A DNA stretch of 64,000 nt, taken from assembly GCF_921293095.1 (NCBI RefSeq), contig NC_060246.1, forward strand, positions 12,170,001-12,234,000, written 5' to 3'. The position numbers and the translations under genes were made by a program. How positions within the stretch are numbered: position 1 is the first letter of the stretch; each line of letters opens with the position of its first letter. Source of the stretch: Ischnura elegans (lineage: Eukaryota; Arthropoda; Insecta; Odonata; Coenagrionidae). The notes below the pieces were generated by a model that saw only the letters and a program-made list of their open reading frames with translations, searched no databases and had not been told where the DNA came from. Shown in pieces: positions 48,301-59,753 of the stretch.

Positions 48301-51300
48301 ATTACTTCTGTATCCCACTAAGTTCATAGTTTAGGGACCAAGGCTGCATAATCCAAAGATGCCTGTGTGGTTGGTGGAGAAATTCTGCCACCTGAAAATG
48401 CTGTACTGGAAAAGAATGCTCGATTACAAGCATACTTTCAATATGTGCACAGAAATGCCAGAATGATCGAATTCAATATTTTTGAGCAAAAGGAGGGGGA
48501 TATTGGGGTATTTGATAATTTCATAGAAAGTATATCTCGTCAGGTAAATTTAAGCGGCATTCCTAATCTATGGTGTATCGGTAGTGATTAAAAAAAATAT
48601 TCTGTAATTTTGTATCACAAGTTGCCTACACCCATTGGGTATTTTGGGTGGCCCATCGAAGCTCAGGTTCGAAGAATTTTTCTCTGGATTCTAGGGTTTA
48701 GCAAAAATAAAAAATGCACCAAACTTTGACTGGAGGTGTGCACAGGAAAGCCAGAATTTATGCCATTTTGAGTTCTTTTAGGGGAAAGGGAGCGGTATGT
48801 CCAGGTTTTAATGATTATCCTCCTAATCATTTTTAGCTCCACACCTCTGTGGAATATTTCAGCTCTCAATCTCTGGGAAGTAATTGTAGATTTGTTGCTA
48901 TCAGTGAGTGAGTCTGTTATGCTCACGATTTATTTTTCTCTGTGGTCAGAGTTACTCGCTCATTCAAAAATAGTCCTGATAGGAGTCCACTGGGGCTGCT
49001 ATATTTGAGGCTCACTTCACCAATGTATGGGAATGATTTTTATCAGCCTGGACCATTGCAATGTACCTCCTTATACCGAACCCCCTTACTACAAACTAGC
49101 CATTTTCCTGGTCCTGTTGAATTTCTTTTATGGAGATTTTACTGTGCCTATTTTAGAGTAGATATTTATGTTGTTCCTAGGTCTGAGAGGTAAGCTTACA
49201 CATGAAAGCTACTGATTTTAATATTATTTCAGATTGAAGCGTTGAATATGACTATTGGAACCTGATGTAGCTCATTTGTTTTTTCCGTAGAAAATGAAAT
49301 TTCACAATTTTTGAAATACATTTCATGGAAATCTTCATAATGAGGGAGATACCATGGGATAGAACATGGAATAGTGAGCTTTAAGAGCTCTTGTACTTGT
49401 CTTCTGGAATACTTTAGTCATCATTTAAATGATGAGCCACTGTGCATTTGTATCTTGCAAATTATTTAAAAATAAGTTAATTGCCATTTTGAAATAATTT
49501 ATATGTAAGATTGAAGCGAAGCACTGATGCAACTATCAAATAATGAACTATACCCTAAAGCAGCCAGGTTCTCTATTTTGTCAATAGTTAAGAAATTAAA
49601 AAAATAATAAAATTAGAACATTGTGGTGAGTGCTTGGTAATTGATAGTACATATTATGGTAAGAGTAAGGATGAAGTAATAAATAATCAAAAATTCTAAA
49701 ACAATTGTTTAGTGTTACATTTGAATCAATGTCAATAGTCAGAAATCAAGGTAGTCAGTATTCGATTATTATTCTGATTTCAATTTTAGTTATCATCAAT
49801 TTTAATCTTCATTCCTTTTTTCGGCTTTTGATAAATAATAAATCCTCTAGGTTTTGGACTTCTTGCCATGAATAAGTTAATAAATAACTTTTAATAAAAT
49901 GACATATGAGCAGAGTTCATAATTCATTAAGAAATTGTTATTTCTGCATTGGAATTAACTTGATTAGAAGCATATTTTAATTCATTGGATAAATTAAAAA
50001 AAAAATTATTTAGACTGAGTAGTTTGAAGAGGTTTTCTCCCTCTTGCCTGGTTAACTTGCTGCTGGGCTTGAAGCTTATCGCTTTCTAATGACGTATATA
50101 TGTAGTTACTTCCCGTTTGGCTCCCACTTTTCCTGTTTTTCGTGAATTCACTGGTTATCTCTTTTTTTGGTGCATTATAAAAAATAGAGATGGGACATTC
50201 AAATCCTCTTATCCTGAAAAATATTTAAAAAATGAAAACTCAAAATGCTCACATTTTTTTACGTTATTCAAATCTTGGGAATTGTTAGAGAGACACCACT
50301 TGCATTTTGTAACTGCAAGCTGCCAAAGTGCATTTGCGTTGTTGCTCTAGAGTCTTCCTGAAGTGTTAAGTAGAAGGTTGGCCGTCCAATTATCCAAGCC
50401 ATCCAATTATTCACTCATTGGTTGAGTATTATATGTGTATGATGTCCCCTTCTTCGATGAAAATGTTGTTAAATATTCACTTTTCTCTGTCATGTGTGTC
50501 GCTTGGTTTCTTTTTCAAATGGAAAATTATGGAAGCCATTACTTTGGATTGTGGGTTGGCAATCGCGACTATGAAATAGTTTCAGGATCCACATGGTGAA
50601 TGCTGACCTCTGATTAACACATTCAGTGCAGTGCACGTCAGTTGACGTTCTCCCGTCTAAGCTGAGATACAGAGCACGTCAATTGACGTGGTCGGGCCGG
50701 GAGCCCTTTCTCCTTGTGTGACTAATATCCACTTCCGAGTCTTCCGATCATGCCTTCAGCAATCTCCCCTCTTTCGAACCGTGTGAGCCGTTTGTAAAAA
50801 GCTGTATTTGAACGGAAGTCATGGTGCAGAAACCTCCCTCTATTTGTATTTCTTATTTTATAACGGCTGATTTTGACCGCATTGAATGTGTTAACTTTGC
50901 TGGTTGGCTTTTTTCATAATTTTCAGGAATTTTTGTGGTTCATATGATGAGTTCCCTCGCTCATTATTTCATTTAGCTGCAGAGTTGTGATGTGGAAATC
51001 AGTGTTTATCCTCTTGAATCTCACTTTCAATTGACCAAGATTTGATCAGTCTTCTGTTTTCTTTGTTGATCTCACCTATTGAAATGAGAACAGAAACTTG
51101 AGCCACAGGTAAATATAGAAATGTTTGATATTGCATTTGTGTGATTTTCCTGTTAATACAAAACTATATCATTTATTTTAAAATATCTATAAAAATTTAG
51201 ATTATCTTAAGTTAAATTTTACACTGTGCTCCTTTTAAAACATGAGTTCTGATCCTCACGTAATTCAGATCTGGTGTATCCATGGTCACTCATTCAGTTG

Positions 51301-54300
51301 TGTGTATGTAATGCTGTTTCAATACAAAGTTCTCTTTTAGATCCAGGTAATTTTAATTAATCAACAGCCTGGAAACAACACTACACTCTGACTGAACAAC
51401 TTCCTTCCTTCTACCTAAGTTATTCTCAATATTATTTGGCATGAGAAGGGAAAGTAATCTCTCGTAGAAATTTTGATGTGGCTATTAAATAGTAGTATAA
51501 TCAGCAGTTTCTAGTTTTAATTTGTATGTTAAGTTAAAGCATTATTTACATATTACAATGTTAATTTTAGTTGAAGAATTATTTTCACGGTTGTGTTGAA
51601 GTAGTTCTTGCAATATGTATAAACTGTGGTTCATTGCATCCTGTATATTGTAAAATTTATAAATCTAAGAAAATTATACAAGAATTATATAGATGTCAAA
51701 ATAAAATTAAACATGTAGAAGAGAATAGAATCCAGTGGCCATTAAGATAATCATTGATATTTGTACGTTTATCCTTTGAATGACCATGTTTGTATAGCTC
51801 TCGTCTAAACACTTAGTTACAAATTGGAGTATTGTTTGTATAAATCTTTATACTTAGTTTGGCATGATTATGAAGTTACTCGGTTATGTTATCATTTATT
51901 GATGGGTGATTGTTGTGAAATGCCATGTTTGCTTATGTGTGTTCAATGGATGTGTAAATATGTGTGTACCATGTTAGTGCCTGTTGAAATAACTGTGCCA
52001 CTATTCTTTTAGTCATAAGTGAGTGGGTTTTGTTTTAGTGCCCCACGACTCACAGTAGCATCTATGGTTCAGTATTTTAGAGCATGGAAAAAAGTTTCTC
52101 TCAGGATGTGTCATTTTTCACTGTTGTAGATTATTAATTTTGGTGTTGGTTTCCTTCTTCTTCAAATAAACATGGGAAAATTCTTATGTTTTGAAGTAAC
52201 AAGTATGTATCTCACTCAAAAATACCAATCTAGCAAAAACAAAGTGGCTGTTGACACAAAATACACTGAAACAAATACTTTTTTAACTTGACATCAGGTA
52301 CTAAACTATGCAAATATTGATTTTTTAATGCTCTTACTGTTAAAATCTTATTTCATACTTGTTCTTTTTATTCCTTTTAAGATAGCGACTATTCTTAGAA
52401 TCTGAAGAATATTTCTTCCAATTAAACAGTTACTAATTGCAACCAATGCCTGGCACCCACAGTATGGACTTACAATTCCAACACAGTCAGTTTTTCTGAA
52501 ATGCTCATTTTAGTCAATGATGGCTTCTGCCTTCAGCTACATACTTTTCTAATGGATAATGCGCTAGAAATTATTTTCTTGAGATTCGTTCTATGTGTAT
52601 ATGCTCGGTAACTCTTATTCAATCACTTGTTAGAGGTGCTCTCATTTCTGTGTTTAAGATTCATGTTATGTGTACCTCTTATCAGCCCAAATTGATCTGA
52701 ATATAGTGGATCCTTGATTATCAGTTGACTGGATACAACAATGTTGGTTTTCAATGGTATGGTCGTAATGGGTGTTGAGCAAGCCTGAAAGAGATGGCAA
52801 AGTAAATACATACATATTTCTAGGATACATAATTAGTTTAAATGAATCATTCATCTCTATTTATTACATTTTTTGTTAATTTTCTCCATTATGACATATA
52901 ATTGAAGCTTTAGTATGAGTTATTATAAAAATATTGCCAATTCATGAAATTGGTGTAATGATTGCCGTACTTTCATGATCTTCTGTTCATACAAGAGGTA
53001 CATTATTTCTAGTTAGAATACTTCAAAAGCACTTAATTAAGTGCTTTCAAAGTTAGTTTTTTAACTCATCAAATGTAAAATTGAGCTTAAATCATGCAAT
53101 AATTAAACTAGCACAAGTCAAAGGAATCTAGTACTCATGGAATTTCCTATAGGAGACCTTTAATGCTTAAAACTGTGTCGTAGTCCTCTTGTTGATCCTG
53201 AAAGTCAGCTTTAGCTTTCAAATTCTTTGGAACAAACCGATTTTTATGAGATAAATCATAAATTAGATAGGATCAGAGATATAGGCAAGAGCGCAGAAGT
53301 CTAAACTTTAGGAAACCGGGGAGTTGTAACCCTAAAAACTGTTGCAAAAGTGTTGTCTTTAGAGGAAAAATATGCTTCCAGAATCATAGTTGGATTTGGA
53401 CTTCAAAGTGCTGAAGGATTAATGAGGAAATTTGTTGGGCTGTCTTCTAGTGAAGGATTTAAATGAGTGGATGCCCTAACTGGCAAATTTTGACTTGTAA
53501 TTTAATTTCTGAACAAGAAATCAAAGTAAAAATTTGAAGGCATGCTGTTTTTACATCATTCTGCTTTGTACTCTTAACGTAATTCAAGTTAAATTTTCTT
53601 CCCTTTTAGCATTTTCTTTGTTCTGCATTCTTAAAGTAAAAAAAGTTAGAATCATTAGTCTTGTCACTGGTTTTTAATTACTTAACCTTTTATAATGCAT
53701 TAATATTCAATTTTTAATGTAGAAAAATTGTTGTCTGTAATTCAATGATGTTGGATGTGTTTGCGTCATCTGGTGAGGACAGCACAACTATGCTTTGCAA
53801 ACTAATTGAATTCAGAGTGGTTTGACTATGTAGCATTTTAGGGTATAGTTATAGTTCAGCATTTCATATCTGGGTGTATGTTGTCATTTGACAAACTTGT
53901 ATTTTACCTGTTTTTAAATTTTACTGAGCTTCTTTAGCTCACATTCAACACAGCACTCTTTAAGTTCAGACTACCTAGCTTATATGTAGATCCTGGCAGA
54001 AGAAGCATTGGTTACCTTATTAATTACTGCATTGCACCTACATGCCATTTTCAGTTTTTCCTACACATCACGAGAATGTTTGCAAATGTTTCAGGAACTC
54101 AATCATTATGTTTTGTATTTTAAACATTGTGCATGAGGAGTAGATTTCGGGGAATGTGATTTGCATTTTAATTATTTTATTTCAGTGATGATTGCTTTGG
54201 TGGTAGTTTAACCTGTTTATTTTTCACTGCCATTTGCTTTAACATTAAATTTCATGGAGCTGTACATTTAATTATTTGTTAATAGGAAGCAGGAGAGGAC

Positions 54301-55198
54301 GCTTTTCACCACTTTTCGCTAACGCAGCTCTCCTTTCAGCCCATGCGTGTAGTTCCCTACAATGCTTGTGCTATGTGCCGTGTTTGTGCCGAGTCTCTTA
54401 CTTTCATAATTTGATGGAATATAATGGATCAAGGGTTCCATGATTGCCTTGTTTTTTCCTCTCTTATCATATAAAAGCATTTCAGATGCGCGGCAAAATA
54501 TCAGTTTTCACATAGCCATTCTTAGTTACACCATTACAATTAACTAGGGAAATATAAGTATAATTGCTCGAAGTAACTACTGTTCCTCAGAGATAAAACA
54601 AGCTATGTCTTATATTATATTTGAAAGTGGTGTTAGAAAAACTTATCTCAACGTCAAGGAAGACAGTTTAGATGCCTCTCCTGCACCATCTCTACTTAAT
54701 TGTTCTTAAATTACTCTCTCTCAAAGGAAGAATTGAGTCCATAAGCTGTTTTTTTGCTACCAGCTCTTTACTTTGCCATTTTGTTAATTTTGCGATTTCA
54801 ATAATTTTCATTGAATGAGGGATCATAATGTTATTAGCAAATGGTGAGAAGATTACTTCATGCATTTGGACTTAAAGGTAGACGGTGTCATGATATTTGT
54901 GCATATTTTTTCCTTTCATTCCATACCAGGTGCTGTAGTTAACTAGTTACGGTTTTAGTAGTGTTGTGTTTGTGTTGCTTCAGTTTGTGCACCGTCCTTC
55001 CCCCCTCTCGTTCTGTTACGTCCTTCCCATCCTCACGCCCCCACACATATCCCCTCCATCAGTAACAAGAGTGTTGTGTTGCCAGGCTGACCTTGGCTAC
55101 CCGTACTCACAGATGGCTGACCCGAGCCGAGAAGAAGAGCAAGTGACGCTGTTGGGAGAGGAGGGGCTGCGTGCTGGCGGGCAAGCATTAAAGCTAGG
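39303..55198 (+). CDS. ATP6V0A1: V-type proton ATPase 116 kDa subunit a, 5' part of gene
   Basis: Exons: 39303-39419, 39579-39755, 44126-44254 and 55086-55198 (or from 55113), all phase-compatible; later exons lie beyond the window. Exon 1 encodes [18 protein letters not shown] and [12 protein letters not shown], exon 2 [13 protein letters not shown], exon 3 [13 protein letters not shown] then FFDE, exon 4 [17 protein letters not shown]. These are hallmark N-terminal segments of the V0 'a' subunit. About 168-177 of the usual 830 or so residues are encoded, all cytosolic; the proton-channel membrane domain is missing. The subunit links V1 to V0 and forms the proton half-channels that acidify organelles. 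Two acceptors of exon 4 (before 55086 and before 55113) differ by 27 in-frame bases, adding ADLGYPYSQ. Symbol chosen by family; insect paralogue (Vha100-type) not resolved. Confidence 0.93.
40884..41714. mobile_element. piggyBac-like MITE, 831 bases, TTAA duplications
   Basis: TTAA borders both sides (40880-40883, 41715-41718). The ends CCTTTTCCC and inverted CCCTTTCGA form short imperfect terminal repeats. An 18-base perfect palindrome ACACGTATATATACGTGT starts 14 bases inside the left end, and related CCGTATATTTACGTG and CCGTATATGTACG words follow at about 45-base steps. The first 230 bases are GC-rich. No coding remnant was seen. Confidence 0.65.
42584..43130 (-). mobile_element. pogo/Tigger element 5' end with transposase N-terminus, truncated
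   Basis: On the minus strand it begins at 43130 with CAGTGGAACTTCGTTAAAGC beside TA (43131-43132). At 42705 downward it encodes [20 protein letters not shown] and SG, the helix-turn-helix start typical of pogo/CENP-B-type transposases, and then stops. The catalytic domain is absent or unrecognisable. Sequence down to about 42030 on the same strand may be further debris. Confidence 0.6.
45173..45821. mobile_element. TA-flanked MITE, 649 bases, GGGTRGTTTCCT ends
   Basis: TA flanks both ends (45171-45172, 45822-45823). The left GGGTGGTTTCCTAT matches the inverted right GGGTAGTTTCCTTC. A GC-rich core (about 45300-45470) contains ATGCTAGCAGGTCGC and CTGCTAGCAGGTAGCGC. No coding capacity. Confidence 0.7.
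47848..47990 (+). mobile_element. Possible pogo/Tigger-type end, decayed
   Basis: CAGTAAAACCCCTTCATAAC, then CTTCTTATATCGAAGTATAA and CATAACGAATTTC, resemble a Tigger terminus and subterminal repeats. The flank reads TAG rather than TA, and the right end is not identified. Confidence 0.35.
48352..48591 (+). pseudogene. Possible retrotransposon gag capsid relic
   Basis: An open 79-codon stretch without its own ATG carries the spacing of Ty3/gypsy capsid: LQAYF, then a basic residue, [10 protein letters not shown], then VFDNFIESI, matching the family pattern LDxHF...R..FF.R.Q..GE....F...L. It is on the same strand as the host gene, and a GTAAAT follows CAG at 48543, so a host exon is the alternative. 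Sequence identity to known gag is unproven. Confidence 0.35.
50618..50890. mobile_element. piggyBac-like MITE, 273 bases, exact TTAA duplications
   Basis: TTAA borders both sides (50614-50617, 50891-50894). The left end CACATTCAGTGCAGT and inverted right end CACATTCAATGCGGT form 15-base terminal repeats. A perfect palindrome CACGTCAATTGACGTG (50675-50690) and a near copy (50634-50649) sit just inside the left end. No coding capacity. Confidence 0.8.
54286..54348 (+). CDS. Candidate cassette exon of V-ATPase subunit a
   Basis: Between AG (54284-54285) and GT (54349) lie 63 bases, phase 0 at both ends, encoding [20 protein letters not shown] and R. This would sit between FFDE and MADP, the place where vertebrate ATP6V0A1 isoforms carry a small optional insert. 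The base composition is clearly richer in GC than the surrounding intron. No transcript evidence. Confidence 0.35.
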
Positions 55199-57613
55199 GT
55201 ATGCACCTTGGTTGGACTCCATTTGGATGTCCATTTGAAGGATTGATTACTTGATGCTGATTGGAGGGCCACACCCATGGCTTCAGTCATTCTCATTCAA
55301 ACTATGTTCTAACAACTGAGCAATGTTTCTAATGGATTTAATGAGTGGCCTATGATTGGAATATGAAGATTTTTTTTTTTAATGGTTCTTGTCGGGGGAT
55401 GTTTTTTTCTGACTCACATCTCTTGGGTTTAATGACATTAAGTACTGGTTACTTGTGGGAATGGGTTACATGAGTTTTCCTCTATGTCCCTTCACTAAAT
55501 GCATGGGAATTACATGCCGCATGCTCTGGAAGTTTTTGTTTTTTCTTTTATAGAGGCAGAGGAAGCACGTCTCTCTCACTTTGCTCTTGCTGCACTGGCA
55601 TCCTTTTAAACATCATCTTTCTTTTAGTCTAATTTAGTGATTGTGGATAGTCATTTCAAGGCATAAGGTATGTGTGTGTGTTTGTGTGTGCATAATCAGG
55701 CTTACATTGGTATTCCTCTCGTTATATCTTTTTTAAGTGTTCAGTTAAAGACAAGATTTTAATACTTGGAATTATTTTGATTGAAACTTTATTCCTTAAA
55801 TTGTGCTTCACATTGACTTAACTCCCAATCCTTTATTAACCTTGTTGGCATTATGCTTTTGTGCTACAATTCTCACCATTAACTTTTAACACATTTATTT
55901 TAATGCAAAGGTATATTTTGTTTGGTATTATTTGTATCATCATTCCTTGTAAGCTGTTAAATATTATAGTGGGGTTTCTTTTCCAGTGGCTCATCTGTTT
56001 TTGATGGGCTGAAGCTCTCCATATCCTCAACTGCCGACCATTTATTATTTCACAAACCTTCAATTTTCATTGAATTTGAATGTTAAATATTTATTTCTTG
56101 TACTTCCATGATATTTCATCTGCTTTATTTTTCCACTTGGAAACTTGGATGAGTGCATGGTCATTGAATGGATAATTTGCTTGAACATGAAAAATCTTGA
56201 AGCTGACATTGGCTGATCAGTTGTGAAGTATAATGTTCAAATCTAGTAACAAAGCGTGCTGAAGGTGCCTTGTTCTGTTCTTTTTGTTCTTGAATTTAAA
56301 TTAATTACGTTTTACTGCAATCCAATAACTGCATAGTCCCATGAGAGAGGATTTATGTGAAGGGAGTTTAATGTTAATTATGAAGAATAAATTAAAGGCA
56401 TTTGAGGAGGTATGACTTAATGTTCATGGCAGTCTCTCTGCGGAATGAAAAATGTATAAAGGGATGGTACATTATACATCAAGGAATCCAATGAATGAAA
56501 GTTGACCGAGGCAAGAAAATTTCATTCTGGTCAGCCAAAAACTGATGGCTGTAACTTTAAAAAAAATGAAGGCATACTATAGGCTTTGATAGTGGGTGAA
56601 AGTGGTGATACTGTGATAAATTATTTTGAGTTTTAATAATCAAGTCTATATACAATGTTATATTTAAACCCTACTAATAGTTGGGGTATTAGGACATCAG
56701 ATGCTGTTATGTAAGAGAATACACCTCTTATTAGAAATTAAGATATGCACTGTTATAATTGCATTTTTTCCCTTATTTATATTATGTTGCTTGTGTTAGA
56801 AACTGCAGTCTTGATTCACCAATTCAGAAATTGATCAAAGTCTGAGCCGGTTAGACACAATTAATTTTATGAGAAGGTACGAATGAGTAATGGTTTTATT
56901 AGAACTTTCAGAAGAACTAGGATACTTTAGTCTCAACAACTTACTCAATAAAATAAACACACACTCTCATTCAACTCTCCAGATTCAATAATTTCCAGAA
57001 TCAGAAGTAATCTCTTCCATGCAGTACACTCTTGGTTAAGTAAGTCATAGAGTGAAAGGTAAAGATCACAGTCTCCCATAATTTTAGCTGTTTAAGTTAA
57101 ATCTTCCATTGGTAGATGGGACGTGGCAACAGTAGCCCAAATCTCTCTTCACTTGCCTCTATTTTGGCCCACCACCTCAAGTATTTCTGATTTTAATGGG
57201 CACAGCATTCCCGACTGTGATGCCTGTACAGCAAAGGAATTGCCTCATAGTGTAGATTTGTGGTTGGGAATGGGCTGCTGTTTTGTATGGTAGTACTCTT
57301 GGTTTGATTTTGCAGGAAAATTTAAAGAGGTTTAAGTAATTATTTGGTGGTTTTCATTATTGAAAATTTGTGGGTGAAATTTATGACAAAATTGGTCCTT
57401 CTCTGTTAAACAGTAAGAAATTTTGTCTTTCTATAATATGAGCTGATGTCGTATTTAGGGATGCTGTTTATAAACCTGATTTTTTTCAACTCCTTTAGTT
57501 ATTGCAGAATAGTCTTAAAGAAATACCTCCTCTGAAATTAAAGGTATTATTAGCCCCTGAATGATAGGTAATAGTAATTTGTAATGTACCTTCGTTGAAT
57601 GACTGTGTACATA

Positions 57614-59431
57614 CCGTATAAGCACGTGTAAGAGTCGCACCTTTTTTCCCAGATATTGCAGCCGAAAATGGGGGTGCGCCTCTTACACAAACTTCTTATC
57701 TTCCCCCCCTCCCCTTCACCGGTTGCAAGTTCAAGGGGAACTGAGTGGCCTTGGTTATCAGCGTGAGTCAGTCACCTGAAACCCTAGGTCAAAATCAAGC
57801 GGCAGGCAGGGGAGTTTCTCCCTTAGTGACGTATTTTTAAAATGCTCCCGTTTGCTTTTCTTGTAAGCATCGTGCCGTCACGTCGGTACCCCAGAAGTTA
57901 ACATTGAAAAGATCGCGCGGGGTGATTCGCTCCGGGGCGCGCGCTAAATTTATTGCCACGAGTGGGCATCCCGCGGCATTAATACTGCATATAGTAATAT
58001 TGGTGTCAAAACCTGCGGTTGAAAAAATTCGAACGAGTGTGCTCATTGTTGGACTGAATGGTGGATAGAAGAAATCGGAAATGATTTTAAGTGAAGAGCG
58101 CTGAAGGAGAGGTCGAGGGGAAGAGGGCTCCCTCCCCTCCGTATTTAAAGCTACGAGCGAAGGAGCAAGGGAAGAACACGTCCGATCTTGCATGTGACGT
58201 CGTTGCCTTTAAAGCGAAGGGGCGAAGGCGCAGCAATGTGATATACGCAGTTTGCGTTGCCTGAGTTTCCAGTCCGTCTCGTCTCGTTTGAATGCGATTG
58301 TGCTATGCTTGTTTCTTCTGAAATTGTGCTGTTTGGACTATGTTGAATATTAGTAGCCTTATTTTAGCTATAAATCTTTGTGTCAATCAATTAGAGCTCA
58401 AAAAACTTAAATGCTGTAAGATATACGTCGCGTTAGGTCTAATTCTTTTTAGAACCTCGTGCATGTCATGCAATTGCTGAAAGAAATCGAGATATCTTCG
58501 AGCTCAGAAGGTGACTCACATAGCATTTGACCTCCAGAAGCTCGGGGAATTGAACCTGGTAGACCGAAAAAGGTCAGTTGGTGGAATGGGGTAGGGATGA
58601 AACACGTTTCCATTGTTCCCCTGTAACTTGATATTTTCCTGTGGAGTCTCGGAAAGGAAAAAAACGGCAGAGGCATTAGCTGATGGAGAGCCGAGTGTAG
58701 TTCCGTTAGGCCCCTTGCACACACACCGATTTTGGACGGCCGGTAAAACATTGGCCGATATTTTACCGGCGAAGCGATGCTTGCACACACGCCGGATTTT
58801 TACCGGTCAAACGATACGTTGCTAAGTTTTTGAGCCGGCGTCGGCGATCCACAGTGACAATAGCCGGCAGCTAACCGGCATTTTGCCGGTGCCGGCGTGT
58901 GGTCGGTACGTGTGCAAGCTCCAATGCTCTCCCATTGTTCACTATTGGAATGTGGACGGCCGATATTTTACCGGCCGTCCAAAATCGGTGCGTGTGCAAG
59001 GGGCCTTAAATCTACGACGTGGTTATTATCCTACGGCGCTGAGGTTGCCCCGATTGTTGTTCAATCTTTTGGGAAAGCTCATGCCATTTGCCTGTCGTGT
59101 TTTGCCTTAAAATTTTTCACGGCTGCAATTCTATTGCAAGACTCCTGCGAGAGCTTTTAAACAAAATTGTTCGTTAGTAGGACAAGCAACGTAGAGCGAT
59201 GGCATATGCAAAGAGAGGATCGGAACTCTTTCTACTCCCTCTTATGCCGCCGCAGTTATCAAAATTTCCTCTTTCAAATAGTACTGAAAGAGGACATTTC
59301 GATAACTGTCGAAATTCCAGGCATACGTCTGCAACACCGCACGATAGGATAAAAAAAATGTCGCAAAATTTTTTTTCTTTATAGCTTCGATCCTCAAAGT
59401 AGGGGTGCGCCTCTTACACAAGCTTATACGG
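57614..59431. mobile_element. TA-flanked DNA transposon, 1.82 kb, CCGTATAAGC ends
   Basis: TA flanks both sides (57612-57613, 59432-59433). The terminal repeats CCGTATAAGC plus GTGTAAGAGTCGCACC (right end inverted: GTGTAAGAGGCGCACC) match over about 28 bases. A second GGTGCGCCTCTTACAC copy lies just inside the left end. The interior is GC-rich, and no transposase was recognised. A Harbinger-type MITE is nested within it. Confidence 0.8.
58709..59005. mobile_element. PIF/Harbinger-type MITE, 297 bases, TTA duplication, nested
   Basis: TTA lies on both sides (58706-58708, 59006-59008). The ends GGCCCCTTGCACACACACCG and inverted GGCCCCTTGCACACGCACCG are nearly identical for about 42 bases, running on through GACGGCCGGTAAAA. 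The three-base TWA duplication points to PIF/Harbinger. It inserted into the larger element after that had arrived. Confidence 0.88.
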
Positions 59432-59686
59432 TATTTCAAGTTGATACTCTAATGTTAAACTTCATACAGCTTAATAGTTGATTTATTGAAAAGATTAAGA
59501 GCTAACCTCTTTTCGCTGCTCACTCACTCTATGATTTAGCTCAGAAATTTTGGATATGTAAGGTTGGAACTCAGCCTAGACTTAGCCACAGGCATGTGAA
59601 TATCACACATTTAGAATTAGGAGGCCAGTTCCTTTTTTTGGACCACGTTGAGGGTTTTTATTTTTAATAGGTTTCTAAAGGCTTCA

Positions 59687-59753
59687 CCTAGGATGTGAAC
59701 TCAGGATCATGTGATGAGAAGCTAAGTGCTCTACCCACTAGGTCACAACAGGA
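59687..59753 (-). repeat. tRNA-like sequence, probably a SINE head
   Basis: On the minus strand TGACCTAGTGGGTAGAGC (59728-59745) matches a tRNA A-box region and GAGTTCACATCC (59691-59702) a B box, at normal spacing. Acceptor and T stems do not pair, so it is not a working tRNA; a tRNA-derived SINE or pseudogene is likelier. Confidence 0.45.

Larger units (their letters stand above)
44255..55085 (+). other. V-ATPase subunit a intron 3, 10.8 kb
   Basis: A long AT-rich intron holding the MITE at 45173-45821, a pogo-like end near 47848, a gag relic at 48352-48591, the piggyBac-like MITE at 50618-50890 and a likely cassette exon at 54286-54348. Stretches 45822-47847, 48592-50617 and 50891-54285 hold nothing else I can support. 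Confidence 0.6.

Noticed and set aside
52695-52740. AGTGGATCCTTGATTATCAG, resembling a pogo/Tigger terminus
   Set aside because: No TA border in place, no subterminal repeats and no opposite end were found.
57837-58193. Minus-strand open frame of 118 codons
   Set aside because: It falls inside the GC-rich interior of the TA-flanked transposon, with no transposase motif, and spans no recognisable domain.
58449-59160. Several overlapping open frames on both strands
   Set aside because: They overlap the Harbinger MITE terminal repeats and are by-products of the inverted repeat.
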